Made by a program: the position numbers and the translations under genes. The notes beneath the pieces are model-generated. The model saw only the letters and a program-made list of their open reading frames with translations, did no database searches and was not told the origin of the DNA. This document shows, piece after piece, positions 10,978 to 22,103 of a stretch of 64,000 nt of DNA. Each line of letters begins with the position of its first letter. The stretch's first letter is position 1. The stretch comes from Ganoderma boninense. Taxonomy: Eukaryota > Basidiomycota > Agaricomycetes > Polyporales > Polyporaceae. The stretch covers positions 310,001-374,000 of the forward strand of contig CM035309.1 of the NCBI GenBank assembly GCA_002900995.3. The letters run 5' to 3'.

Positions 10978-11902
10978 TAATCCTGTTGGTAAAAGGCCCA
11001 GTGCTCACCGGCACCTCCAACTTGAACTCGTCGCACGGCCATACCCTTCAACCGCTTCCCTGTCCCATATCAGCCGCAACGAAGACAACGATGATGCACC
11101 GATGAACTCTCTCCCTCACGCCCTGCTGAAACGCTTCTGCCGCATGGCATGGTCCCCCACAATCGGACAGAAAAGTGCGAGAGTGGTGAAAAAGGATGTC
11201 TTCAGTCTGAGAGTGAGGAGACGAACACCACGATCGCATCCACTGCCAGCACTCGCAGAATGGCTACGTAATGGGTCTTACATAACGCAGTGGCTGTGCT
11301 TTCGGGTACTGCAGCAGACGCAGCTTGGCAAACCTCCTCAAACCCTCCTCCGAGTCTGCACTCTTCAACGCTCGCAAACCTTTTGTCAGAACTCCTCCGC
11401 TATGGTGCGAATGTTAAGCATGGTAATTACTCCAGAATAAAGAAAGGCCCTTATGATCCTGTACCAGCCAACGTTCCTGGAACCCCAAGGCCGAGGCGAC
11501 GTCCCCCAGGTTGCACAAAATCCCTGATTAGTGTATATACCTAGCATAATAATCAACAATCAACTCATAGTCTGATCACAACGCAATAATTTTGAATTGA
11601 ACGGCAAGGGAGGATGACGGCGGCAGTGGCAGTGTACATACAGAAGCAACACATACGTCTGTCGTGGTGGGCGCGGGGACTGCAGCACAAATCGCTAGCA
11701 TCAAGGGATAAAGAGCGGAAGGAATATGGCATCGAACCCACGATAGACGGTGTCTAGCGATGTGCGTACGCGCGAACGCGCGCCTCGGGGGTAAGCAGGA
11801 CGAGGTTTGGAGACAAACGATTGGGGAGAGAAAGGAGTGTCGATCGCGATGCGATGCGTGTACGGGACCTGTTCTTCTACGCGAACGCTGCGTATCCGCG
11901 AC
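10978..11902. other. Intergenic region, downstream flank of hydrophobin C
   Basis: No gene. From about 11265 it resembles the downstream flanks of copies A and B. The shared blocks are TTACATAACGCAGTGGC near 11279, CACAAAATCCCTGATTA near 11515 and GGCAGTGTACATACAG near 11627. Confidence 0.5.
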
Positions 11903-13122
11903 TCAGGAGGGGGTGACTATGCGCCGCGAAGGCAGATGGAGGAAAGGGATACGAATGGCGCGCTTAGCATGCAATGGCATGAAGAGGGGGAAATGGGGGG
12001 GACGTACCGTAGGTGCAGCCAATGGCGAGGACGCCACCGTAGCTGTTGTCGCTGCAACAAACTGTGTCGGCCGAGCTGTGGAGTAGGCGCCGTGCAGATG
12101 CGTCAGATACACTCATTCAATCGACTACGAGAAGGAGAAGAAGAAACGAAACGAAATTGACGTGGAGCGCTGCAGAAGCGGAGGACGAGTAACGGTGACG
12201 CCGGCAGCACGTCAACCTCCATCCACCCATCCATCCATCCATTCGCCTTCCGTATCCGTCTCCCGAGTCGAAGGGAACATAACACGACATAGAACAAACG
12301 CAGACGCAGATGCAGACACATCGCAGCAGAGTGGTAGACTCACCATGGGCTTCCTCCGTCCGTGATGGCCGAGCAGGTGAGGCCGACGAGGACGTTCGTA
12401 TCCGGGAGGTTGATATCATGATGCTCCGCCACGATGGACGCCGCGTCGCTGTCCGCTTGTACGACAGAGCTGCAGCACTGGAGGGGGCCCGTCGCGCATG
12501 TTGAATCGTATGCGCGTGCAGCTACAGTGCCTTGCATAATTGCAACGCGCCGAAAAATCCCCCGCTGGCGCTTATGCCTACCAAATACGCACACATGCGA
12601 CGCCAACGCGTGCCGCGTCGCCTGTCTACAGCGACTGTTCCCCTGTCCCCCACCCTTGTCTACAGAGCTGTGCAACGGGTCTCTGGAGCTGCTTCGGGAG
12701 GCCCGTCGCGCATGTCACATGAAGGTCCGACTTCCCAGGCGTCCTGATTTGGTAGGCGAACATATAAGCGCCTGCGGGAATTTTTCGGCGCGTTCACGCT
12801 GCGCCGTGCAAGCACTAAGGGACAAAGGAAGCGCAGATATCAGCATCCACGCCCTGAATCAAGATCCACGTAGATGCGGAGGAGGCGAGGCAGGACGCGC
12901 CGGTACGGCCATGACGAGGGGATGGAAAGGAAATGCGCGACCGGAAGACAACAGGAGGTGGGACGTACGCGACGCGGGGGTTGCTCTCTGGCGGTAGAGC
13001 TTGCGCGGGGCGCGGGGCGGGAGCCCGCGCGCCATGCGCTCTGCGTTCGTGCCTCGGCGGGCGGCGACGACGGTCGCGACGAAGAATGCAATGATGGTAA
13101 AAAAGAGCGTGGTGGACCTCAT
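11903..13122 (-). CDS. Class I hydrophobin C, with enlarged first intron
   Basis: Four exons (13122-12969, 12521-12344, 12075-12008, 11916-11903) give 137 aa. The signal peptide and ERMARGLPPRAPRKLY stretch are almost identical to copy B. Cysteines C60, C67-C68, then one in GLTC, one across the exon 2/3 junction, CC and the final C keep the class I pattern. The C-terminus is VTPS. Intron 1 is 447 nt instead of 145-169 nt because of an insertion (12544-12794). The acceptor used here (TGTAG before CTGCACGC) keeps the ancestral phase, so the gene appears intact, but exon 2 lacks part of the pre-C1 segment present in A and B. Secreted surface protein, as for the other copies. Confidence 0.85.
12544..12794. 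repeat. Inverted-repeat insertion inside hydrophobin C intron 1
   Basis: About 45-bp inverted repeats bound this 251-bp segment. The left arm starts AACGCGCCGAAAAATCCCCC and ends CCTACCAAAT; the right arm (12747-12794) is its reverse complement with a few mismatches and a 3-nt indel. Copies A and B lack it. The interior (about 12655-12735) resembles the first part of hydrophobin exon 2, sharing CTACAGAGCTG and GGCCCGTCGCGCATGT, so it carries a diverged exon fragment. Confidence 0.65.
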
Positions 13123-13275
13123 CTTTGCTTGGATATAAGCGGGTATAGGTCGGCCGCAAGGGAGGTCTCTTGGCGGCCGGAGGAAGACAAGTCTTGTCCG
13201 AGAGGCGGGAGGATGCTGATGCGGGCGGAGTGCGGGAGAGACGGGGCGTGGGCTTGGCGTCGGGGGGCAGGGCGG

Positions 13276-13298
13276 GGAGGGCTAATATATGCGCGCCA
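13276..13298 (-). promoter_or_regulatory. Conserved TATA block upstream of hydrophobin C
   Basis: The plus strand reads GGCTAATATATGCGCGCC, about 165 bp upstream of the start codon. It is the third copy of the block seen for A and B. Confidence 0.6.
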
Positions 13299-13299
13299 A

Positions 13300-16200
13300 T
13301 GCATCGATCACCGGAATTCGGATTCGATGAGGGTGGACAAGGCGCGGTGGAAGGGAGCTGTGGTGAAAACTAACCCTAAAATTCAAACTGGAATGTAGGC
13401 CCTGTTTGGCGCTTCGTGTAGAACATGCATTCGAAGGTGCGCCAATATCTGAGACTGCAGGCGGTCTAGTTCAGAGCTGTCGAAAGCTCCGACCGTCAGA
13501 CCGTGCCAGGCAAAACCCCGTACTTAACGTAAGGTACCCTTGTGGCCTCTTGTCCTCGCCGTGCGCGCGCGTTCCGCCTTGCTATCTCCCGGTGTGGACA
13601 CTTATGTAGTTACTTGCATAAATTTCCTGAGATTTCCGGTGGATGAAATTGAGTGGGTGTGCGGAGTTCGGATAGTCGACAGAACACCGCCGTCCCGTCT
13701 GACCTCGCGAGGTCAGACGTTCTTGCGACGTTGAGCGTCGCCCACCCAGCGAATCCGATCTGTGATAAGAGGAACAGTCAGCGTGCCTCTCGGGGCCGCT
13801 GCTCGTTGTTTTATTGCCACGAATTTGCCAATCCGATAAGTGCGGTGGCGGTAGCGCCCCAATCGCGCAGCGAATGGACTCGAGGACGCCTGTCTTCCAC
13901 GTTCGCGGGCCACGTTGATTGTTCCCGTCCGCAAGTGAGGCGACTAGTAATGGAGGGAGCCACCACTTAGCGAAAGATGTCGGGGACTCGTCGGCGTTGG
14001 CGTCGCGTTCACCCTCGCAAGCTTCTGGAACTGTGAACGCGTTTGCTCGTCATCAGCACTGACGTGCTCTAAGACCTCGCAAATAAGTACTTACAATATT
14101 GGCGTCGCGTACTTCCTGAGTTACTTACCCAACATCCCTCGTTCCTGAATGTTGTTATTGAGCGCCACAGACGTCGGCATCGGCTGCGTCGGTGCCCAGA
14201 CACCCGGCAACCGGAGGACGTCACACTGTACGTCCGGAGCAGGATCGTCTGAGCGTCGAGCGTCGAGCGATGCCTCGGAGCTGTCGTGAGCTGTCGAACG
14301 CAGTGCCGTCACGATCAACATCGTCGCCCCGACCGCTGGGCGCGCCTTTCCAGGTTAGCAGCGGGGGCCCTGTCGTCAGGCATGCTTGGCTCGGGGGGTG
14401 ATCAAAGTTTCATGAGCTGGACATTCCATGCGTGCGGGTCGACCGCGTCGAGTCGACCAGAGTCTACCACGGCGATAAGTGAGTGTTGTATTAGACGAGA
14501 GCAAGTAGGAGCAATTTGGGGGGCGGCCGAGACCCAGCGTCGATACCGTGGCGGTCGTGCATCAAGAGGCCGTGAGAGTTTCGGCCTCGGGCGGCAGCGC
14601 GGCTGGGAAGATTTCCATTGTGCAGCCCCACCTCTCCGGGCCGCCGGCCGTTCTGGACCATATCGCCTCTCTCCACCTCCCGCCTGCGCAAGCTCGCATG
14701 CGCTTTTCATTATGCGAGCTCCCCTCTAGGCTCTCCCCGGCCAGTGGTATCAACGTCGCCGTCATCCCTGGGTGTTTTTCATAAATATCTCGCTCTTTGT
14801 TCTCGTGATCACCTTGCACCCATCCCGTTCATTCGGACGGGACGGGTTCGTGTGGGTGTGGATCTCCTCTCCATCGCGGCAATTTGAGCGGGCACACACT
14901 CACGTTGCCCGATCAACCAACCTTGGCTTCGATGCTCTCGAGACTTGTCTGTGCAAAGCCTTCTGACCCTCCGCTCTCCTTCCGGACCAAAGTTTGCACG
15001 TCCATTGGCTGGTGCGCGCCATGAAATTCAGCTGAGTCCATAATGCGACATCTTTAAGCGAGGCTTCTTCGTCCTCGCACCGGACAAAGAAACTGACCAA
15101 CGCTTGAATTGAGCAGGTGCACATGGTCGACGACATGGAAAATTTCGATGTCCTCGGGAGAAAAAATCGAGCGCATACGGCGCTCAGAGGGGTCACCCAT
15201 TCCTCAGAATCGCGTTCCTGCAACGCTCCTTGCTTCGAATCCGTGCATCTGTCTACTCGATGCTCTCCTTGGCTCTCGCGCGCTCGCTAATCCGGATAGG
15301 CGACGGGCTTACAACTTATAAGCACTCTTCCTGCGCGACACGCCCGGAACTTCCCTTGAACCGTTCTCGCCCAGACACCCATGCTGTAAGTGTCAGTACG
15401 TACTTCCCCCTTACTCTCGGCCCCGTCCTGCCACTGGCAGCAGCCCGCTCAAATCCCATTCATGCTGCGCGGTCTTCCGTCGCACCGAAGCGAGCTGCAA
15501 TTCCGCTCCAGGCACCAGCCCCTCTATCCGCCCACGCTTGTGCATCCGAATGCTCGCCGTGACACGGGACATAAAGACACGCACCGAATACAGCACCTCT
15601 ACTCGCGCGCACAAACCACCTTGATTAGGTTGGACTGGCCGACTCGGATGGCAACGAACAACATCTTTTCCTGCGCAGTGCCATCTCGTCTTCCGGCCTG
15701 GCAGAAGAAGCGCAACTGTACGTAGACAGAGCATATCGCATCTTCCTGCTCTTCTTGAAGTTCTTCTCGATCGCTCCTGCTTCTGGACGCTGAGGTGCGC
15801 GCACATATACACGCCTTCTATCCGCGGTTGACCGAGGCTTCTATCTCCTCGGCCAACTTGTCCTTCTTCTGCGTCTCCGGCTCGGGCCGCAGGCCTCTGC
15901 ATCCTGCTCCTTCCCGGTCGGCCTGGCCGACAGATGTGCCAGGCCGCTGGTCGGCTACATTGTCGTGCTCGGCAGTGCCCGCCCGTCAAGACCGTACTTA
16001 GACTATCCGGTTCACCTCGACAGCGGCCACCCTGAAGCTGAGTACTGTGCGCACCCGCGCCAGATCATCCCTGTATCCCTCGAATGCCCACGGCAACAGA
16101 TCTGTGCGGTTCGGTCTGACTTGAGCTCGACGCTCGACGCATGAAGCGTGTACAGTAGGGGGGAGGACCTCGAACGTCATCTCCATCGCTTGTGGCGTCC

Positions 16201-18299
16201 CGCTGCCCTCGCACCTGGAATGCAGGACGGTCCTTACGTGGGTGGTGCAACGTGTTCTCGCACTGCACTCTCAGGCTCGAGCTCGACGTTGACCGCCTGC
16301 GAACTCGCAGGGATTTTGGGAAGCCAGATGGTGCCTGAACGTCGAACGTTGAGCGAGAAGCCGAACGCGATCCGCACAACGCATGTGGTTGGCGCGGGCG
16401 TAGAGTGGTCTGCGCAGTCTTATCGCGCCTCGAGAAGAATGCCCGGGTGCATAGTAAGTAAGTACTTATTGGAGGGTTTGCTTTTGTTTTATTCTGCACC
16501 CGGGCCGCCGGTGCGCGACCGCGGTTGTCGGATGGAATTGACATGCGCAGCTGCTGCGCTATCGGGTTCTTCTTCCCTAACAAGGACTTTGTACGAGACG
16601 CTTCAGCGTGCCTTCCACATTCAAAGGTTTACGTAAGTACCTCTCGAAGTTTGGACTCTACACCGTCGTTCTGCCACCATCCCCCAGTTTTATAGATGCT
16701 CGTTTATCTTCCTTTCGCGCTCGGTTCTCTGTGCTCTTGGTGACCCCAATATTGACATTGCCAACGGCATGCGTAGTGTTCCTCGCGAACTTCTATCCCC
16801 CGCGCACCCCTTCTCGGAGGCGGAGCCCGCCATCCGCCAGCCTTCACTGCGCATACAAGCTGCCCTTCATCACATACTCCCCTTTATCCAGCTCGTGGCA
16901 AGCGCGTCTGAGTCCCAGTCACCCGGGCCGTGCCCGAGTCCTACCAGCACCACGACCATATCCCGCAACATTACCCTCTCCTCCCTGTCCTCTGGCCCAC
17001 CGCGCGTCCGCGCAATGTTCAACAACAGTGAAAATTCGCGCAGTACAATGCTCTGACGCCCTCGCGTTCGTGATTGCAGCCTCGCTCCTGCACGACCGCA
17101 CCGTGATCGTCCTCATCCTCATCCGTGTCGCGCGCAGCTGCGTCGCCGATGAAGCTGCAGAGTTCGCTACAGCGCGCAGACATACTGCGACTGGAGCTCG
17201 ACGCGCTTGCTGCTATATCGTCGACAAGGGAAAGGGCGTGGTACGACGTGCAAGGGCGCGAAGCTGGAGGGCAGTCCACCTGCCGCAAGTTACTGTCGTA
17301 GTGAGTGCTCCTCTGCCACTTCGCGCTGAGGTTCGCAGCGGCTGCGCAGCTCAGACTGTCGGTCTGCGACGCAATACTAGTGCTTGCTGCTGAGGTCGCT
17401 TGAGGGCGCGCACGCGGCGTGTGCGGTGCGATCAATACGCAGCTCGGGTTTGACGGACGTGGTGGGCTGCGAACAGCGTGAGTACTGTATGTCGGGGCTG
17501 TTGTATCGCGTAGAGGTGGTCCCGCGGATGGTACGCGCGTGTGTAGCGACTCGTGAGCAACACTTTTTCTTTCCCTGGGCGCGGCTGGTAAATAGGCCTC
17601 GCAGCACCGCCATATGCATTCGAGAGCTCCCTTCGTATGGGATACATTGCAGGCACTGGCACACGACGAGAAGGTGGTAAGCACTCAGAGCCTCATTGTA
17701 TGTGTAGCACCTTAACCCCCATGTCTCATTCTCGACGGGCAGGACCACCGGTCCGTCCTCTCTGTGCGAATCAGGGAGGTCAATTTAGGACATGTCCTCA
17801 GCGGTCTAGCGCATAACCATACTCAGGGCTCGCTATATTTATATGCATGGTCCGCACCAACCACATCGCGGACTCAAATGCGACGTGACGACGATGCCTG
17901 CCACACGGCGGGGCGGGTATGACAGTCGTGACTACATGCTGAAAAGTGACTGCCTTACCTACGACAGGAACATGATGCGCTGCGGCGAGTGGTCCCTGCG
18001 ACGTTCTAAGGGCCGGGGCACCATAAATTGGAGGCCGGGAACATGGAGGACGACTCGCAGTGACGAGCGGTTGGACAGTGCGGTCATGAGTGAGCGGTGC
18101 ATGCGGCGGCGGCGTGCAACGGCCGCTTTGGGCCGGACGAAGGATTCTCTGGTCTGGTTGTCGGACATGGACGCATGCACGTAGACGGGAACGGAGAGCC
18201 CGAGGACGCTTTCAGGACGCTATGGCGTTCAATCTTGTCGGGTCATTCGTGTAGGATCATGTACAATAATATAACATTACTCTCAGGTCTAGGTCTCTT
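13300..18299. other. Long gene-poor region
   Basis: To about 14290 this is the duplicated upstream flank of hydrophobin C, with blocks shared with 7040-7080 (GACGTTCTTGCGAC) and 7486-7625. A perfect hyphenless palindrome, CTGACCTCGCGAGGTCAG, lies near 13699. From 14300 to 18290 I find no gene: open frames such as 16608-17393 are Pro/Arg/Ala/Ser-rich translations of GC-rich DNA with no domain, and no consistent splice model emerged. Confidence 0.5.
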
Positions 18300-18933
18300 T
18301 CACCACCGGCGCTGGTTCAGGACACCGTAGTCAACATTCTGAAACTTGACCTCGACATTCCAGCCGCCGTACGGATCCGTGTGCCACGTCTTGACGAGGA
18401 AGGCGTTCCTGAGGATAAGCTCGACCTTTCGTGGATCCCACCCGAGTTTGATCTGTTCCCGATGAACGTCGTCAGTAGGGTGACTCGGGGCGCGTCGGGA
18501 GAGAGGGAGGGACAGCGTCCGTCTACTCACAGTGTAGTAGTCGAAATACTCCATGGCAATCGCCTTCCCGAGCCTCCCCTTGTTGTCGGTGGGGTACGTG
18601 GTCTCGTTGAGCCGCCGCCCAAGGTCTAGCACGCGTCCGTCCTGCGTGTCCAAAAGAACAAAAGATGCGGCGGTCAGAACACCGCAGACTGCAAGGCAGC
18701 GTGGGGCATGAAATACTCACTGGGCCAAATAGCGTCATCTGCTGGCGCGCACCCCCGCGGGGGGTGGGGCTGACCGGCGCACGGTAGTCCGGGAGGTGGT
18801 GCTGCTTGAGCTGGTGGAGCTCCCACAGCGAGAACGGGTGCGAGGTTTCGCCCGTCTGCGTGTCGCGGTACTCGAAGCTGACTTCTCCGGGACGCACGGG
18901 GACGGTGGGTGCGAGGTACCTGTTGTTCGACAT
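18300..18933 (-). CDS. Small conserved-looking protein of unknown function
   Basis: Three phase-0 exons (18933-18721, 18641-18531, 18452-18300) encode 158 aa. Donors are GTGAGT in both introns, acceptors CGCAG and AACAG, and the second intron has a CTGAC branch site. The protein is soluble with no signal peptide or membrane helix. The first 70 residues include EVSFEYRDTQTGETSHPFSL, the middle has LGKAIAMEYFDYYT, and the C-terminus is aromatic and basic (KTWHTDPYGGWNVEVKFQN), ending NQRRW. I do not recognise the family. Clean splice signals and an even, compositionally normal sequence argue that it is real. Confidence 0.75.
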
Positions 18934-20860
18934 TTTGCGAGGAAGGCAGGCGGGAGACTTGAGGGAGACGGTTGGGATTGGCGGGCTGGGTTGTGTGGTG
19001 AGTGAGGAGAGTGGTCGGTCATTTTTGCGCGTTATATGCACGACGGATACAGCTAATAGAGAAAGGAGCGGTTGCATTGGCCAAAGGGTGAAGAGGCGTG
19101 GCGGTGATGCAAAGCGGCGGAACATACCATACCAAAGCACCATTTTTCGGGAAAAAGCAAGGCGGCCATATCTGTGGCCACGTGCCGACAAGGGGTCAAT
19201 CACTTCTATGAACGAACAGAGCTAAGTTCCTGTGTAGTATACTGTCATAAAAAGAGGATACTACGAGGGGATTGTGAGAATGTGGCCCCGGCAAAGAAAT
19301 ACAAGACACAACCACAGTATGCACGTGCCACCCATTTCCCGCGAAGTTTCTTGCGCTACAACGGGGATATGGTTACGAACCTATTACTTTTGAATGAGTA
19401 TCAAGGTCAGTTGTCGTCATTCGAGGACATTGCAATAAAACACACGAAACGCGTCGACGCCACTCCAAATATGCAAATTTTCGATTGACCCTTCCTTCTC
19501 AGGGCAGCGCGCGCCGTCGATGAACCCAGCATGGCGAGACGAAGCCATGAGGTTCCTTACTGCCTAGCGATTTCGCTTTCTGATTCCTGAGAATCCGAGC
19601 TTGGGTCTAAAGAGGTGGGAGCTTGTACTGTATGTGAGCCTCCGAGTGAGATGCTTCAGTATGATCCGGCCGGCTCGAGTCGAACGCTTGATCCGGGCCC
19701 GCTTTGGTTAACTGCCCCGTGGGTCGCACACGGTTCAAAAGCCGATTCAAAGCTTTGATAATGAGTGCCTCAAAGTGATGCATGAAGGTCAACTGAAGGA
19801 CGGAGGTTTGGGAGAGGTCAAGGCGAGGTTTTGCTTCAAGGTCATCTTCTGGATTCGTCCAGCGCCACACAGTACTGAATTACGTAACACAATTCAACTT
19901 CGTGAATTCGGCGTCTGTTTCGGTGTCCGTTATATGTCGCGACCATGTTCTGCCAGTGTCTGCTCTCTGAAGCAGACACTGCCGCCTTTCTCCCGTTATC
20001 GACCTACTTAGTAGCTATTTACTGCAGGCCGTTCAAACATTGCACTACAGGTGCGAAGGCGCTACGCGGAAGTTCCTTCTTATCGATGTTCTTCGTGCTC
20101 ACAGTGCCTTCCACTGGCACTGGTGTCTCTGGGACACTGGTCTAAAGTCAATAGCTCCCGGAAGTTTGTTTATTTCTCCCAACAAAGTCGGATTATAGGT
20201 CTCTCAGAGAGTGACAGGTGCGTCAGCAAAGTATCCATTTCCTTACGAGACTTTGAACTTACGTGGCGTCCTTGCTGTAGTCAGCGTGGCAGGTCCCTCA
20301 AGTTATGGCAAGCCATTTTTCCGAAAAAGTTCAGGAAGCTTAGGAGCCCTGACGAAGGTGCGCTTCTGGCGATATCATTGTGATCGCCGTGCTCGCGGTT
20401 TCTGCGGAGTGCTTCCTGACCTGAGGGTGTAACGGGATGGGTGGAGGTCGTGTGTGGGGCGTGTTGTACTTGATGGATGCCTCCTATGAAGGTGCCTGTA
20501 ACTCGTCTGACCTATTACTACTGCGGCCCTCAGCGATGCATTCTTGATTATGCACTTGAACACTCTGAGTGCCCGCTGGGCACGCGGCATTCGGCATAGT
20601 ATAGCTTTGGTAAGCGTATTCTTTCTCCTGTTGCAGTGGGCTCACGGGGCTCTCCAAATGCAACGGGTGTTATGCCTTCGCGCCTCGCGCAGACGGCGTT
20701 CTGAGCTTCGTACCCCTTCCTACTCTACCGCAGCACAGAGTCGTGGATTCTCAGCCATGGCGATCTGCCCCTCGCCTAGGAGTACACGAGGGCATAAATC
20801 CACATTAGCCTTGGATCCCCAGTGAGCTTGAATCCCACCAAGCCCCCGCCAACCCACATC
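18934..20860. other. Intergenic region
   Basis: No gene recognised. The first part is presumably the promoter of the minus-strand gene ending at 18300. The rest has lower GC with short, scattered open frames only. Confidence 0.5.
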
Positions 20861-21940
20861 ATGGCGTCCTTCATTTCTAGCTCAGCAGCATTCTCGTTGA
20901 CCTCTTCATCGTTCTCTGGCGCATCGTCGCTGGTTCCTCTCCTCCTGGGGCTACCCTCTACTCGGCCTCTAAACCCTCTAGCACCTTCCAAACCCTCTGC
21001 AGCGAGAATGCTCGCAAATGCCTTCTTCAAAAGTTTCTTCCGGTCTTCCCCACCACGCAATTCCATCGACGAGCCCCTCCCAGTTGTACCAAAGCCGGCA
21101 GGGCGCGCGGACAAGTTCCCCTTTGCACACTTCGTGTCCCTTGTGCGCAACGCGCCGGACTCTATCCGCGCCCTCCCAATTACCGCAGTCGAATCCTACC
21201 AGATAAGCGGTGAGAACGCCGGTCCGGTCCCCCATCGCTACTCCGTCGTCACCATCCAACACGGCCACGGCCGATCGACCTATCTGAAGCTCCAGCTCCG
21301 CACGGTCGAACGCACCCTCACCTCCATCCTGACTGTCGAGCTCGCAGACGACCGCGCCGCCCTCGTCCGCCCGCACGACCGCCGCCTCGCCGCGCTCGAG
21401 CTCACCATCCCTGAACCCCAACCGGGACTCGGAGCAGCCGCCCAATGCCAGGGCGCCGGGGGCCCCTCGCTCGACGCGCTGGCCGAGCTGCTCGACATCA
21501 ACCAACAGCGGGCGGGGCGGTACGACCCGTGCAGCCGGAACTGCCTGTGGCTCGCGGACCTCGTCTTCTTCGGGAGCGCGGTGAAGTTCAGGGAGGCGTG
21601 GCTCGGGGACGAGGGCCGTATCTGGCCCGGCTGGCCGATCAGGAAGTATCTGCACGGAGAGATGAGCGTGCTCGCGGCGTCCACGCAGTGCTTCCTGTCC
21701 GAGCACGTACCCAGGTGGATGGCCTTCGCGTACGGGGCCCTCGGGAGCGTTTTCGGGGGGTTCGATATGCAGCGGGAGGTCGAGGAGGTAGTGGAGAAGT
21801 GGCGGGGTTACATGGACGCTGGTCGGGTGGAGGTGGATGTCGTTCCGGTTCGTGAGTGCACTGTCCTGGCTCCGCCTCCTGGTCTATTGAGAAGGCTTCC
21901 TGCCATAGGTAGAGCTGCCGTGACTGTCATATTTGGATAG
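20861..21940 (+). CDS. Intronless protein with a CxRNCxWLAD motif, unknown family
   Basis: A single open frame of 359 aa. I start at the ATG at 20861; upstream in-frame codons lack an ATG. Residues 1-60 are Ser/Pro/Leu-rich, without a clear cleavable signal. The folded part seems to start near residue 75 (KFPFAHFVSLVR). It includes PHRYSVVTIQHG, LDALAELLDIN and RYDPCSRNCLWLADLVFFG followed by KFREAWL, and ends hydrophobic. The His-Tyr and Asn-Cys motifs recall papain-like NC hydrolases (LRAT/PPPDE type), but this is only a visual analogy. A decayed relative at 2491-3081 keeps the Asn-Cys motif. Being intronless is unusual among the neighbours and could reflect a lineage-specific expanding family. 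Confidence 0.7.
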   Translation: MASFISSSAAFSLTSSSFSGASSLVPLLLGLPSTRPLNPLAPSKPSAARMLANAFFKSFFRSSPPRNSIDEPLPVVPKPAGRADKFPFAHFVSLVRNAPDSIRALPITAVESYQISGENAGPVPHRYSVVTIQHGHGRSTYLKLQLRTVERTLTSILTVELADDRAALVRPHDRRLAALELTIPEPQPGLGAAAQCQGAGGPSLDALAELLDINQQRAGRYDPCSRNCLWLADLVFFGSAVKFREAWLGDEGRIWPGWPIRKYLHGEMSVLAASTQCFLSEHVPRWMAFAYGALGSVFGGFDMQREVEEVVEKWRGYMDAGRVEVDVVPVRECTVLAPPPGLLRRLPAIGRAAVTVIFG

Positions 21941-22103
21941 ATAAATTTCGCAGTCAACTCCGTAGTCGGCTTGCGAGTTTGCATTTGATAGATAAGTTTA
22001 GGGACGGTAGCGTTGTAGCACAACAATCTGGAGCGTAGTACATATCTATTTGGTCGATTAGTCAACGCCTAGCAGAAGGAGCGAAGTCCCCTACACCTAC
22101 GTG
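21941..22103. other. Convergent intergenic spacer
   Basis: 163 bp between two convergent genes. Nothing else seen. Confidence 0.5.

Noticed and set aside
16608..17393. 261-codon plus-strand ORF
   Set aside because: Arg/Pro/Ser-rich with no domain; overlapping open frames on both strands and no splice model, so it looks like chance openness of GC-rich DNA.
20822..20860. Upstream GTG start for the intronless gene
   Set aside because: The first in-frame ATG is at 20861; a GTG start is not expected for a fungal nuclear gene.
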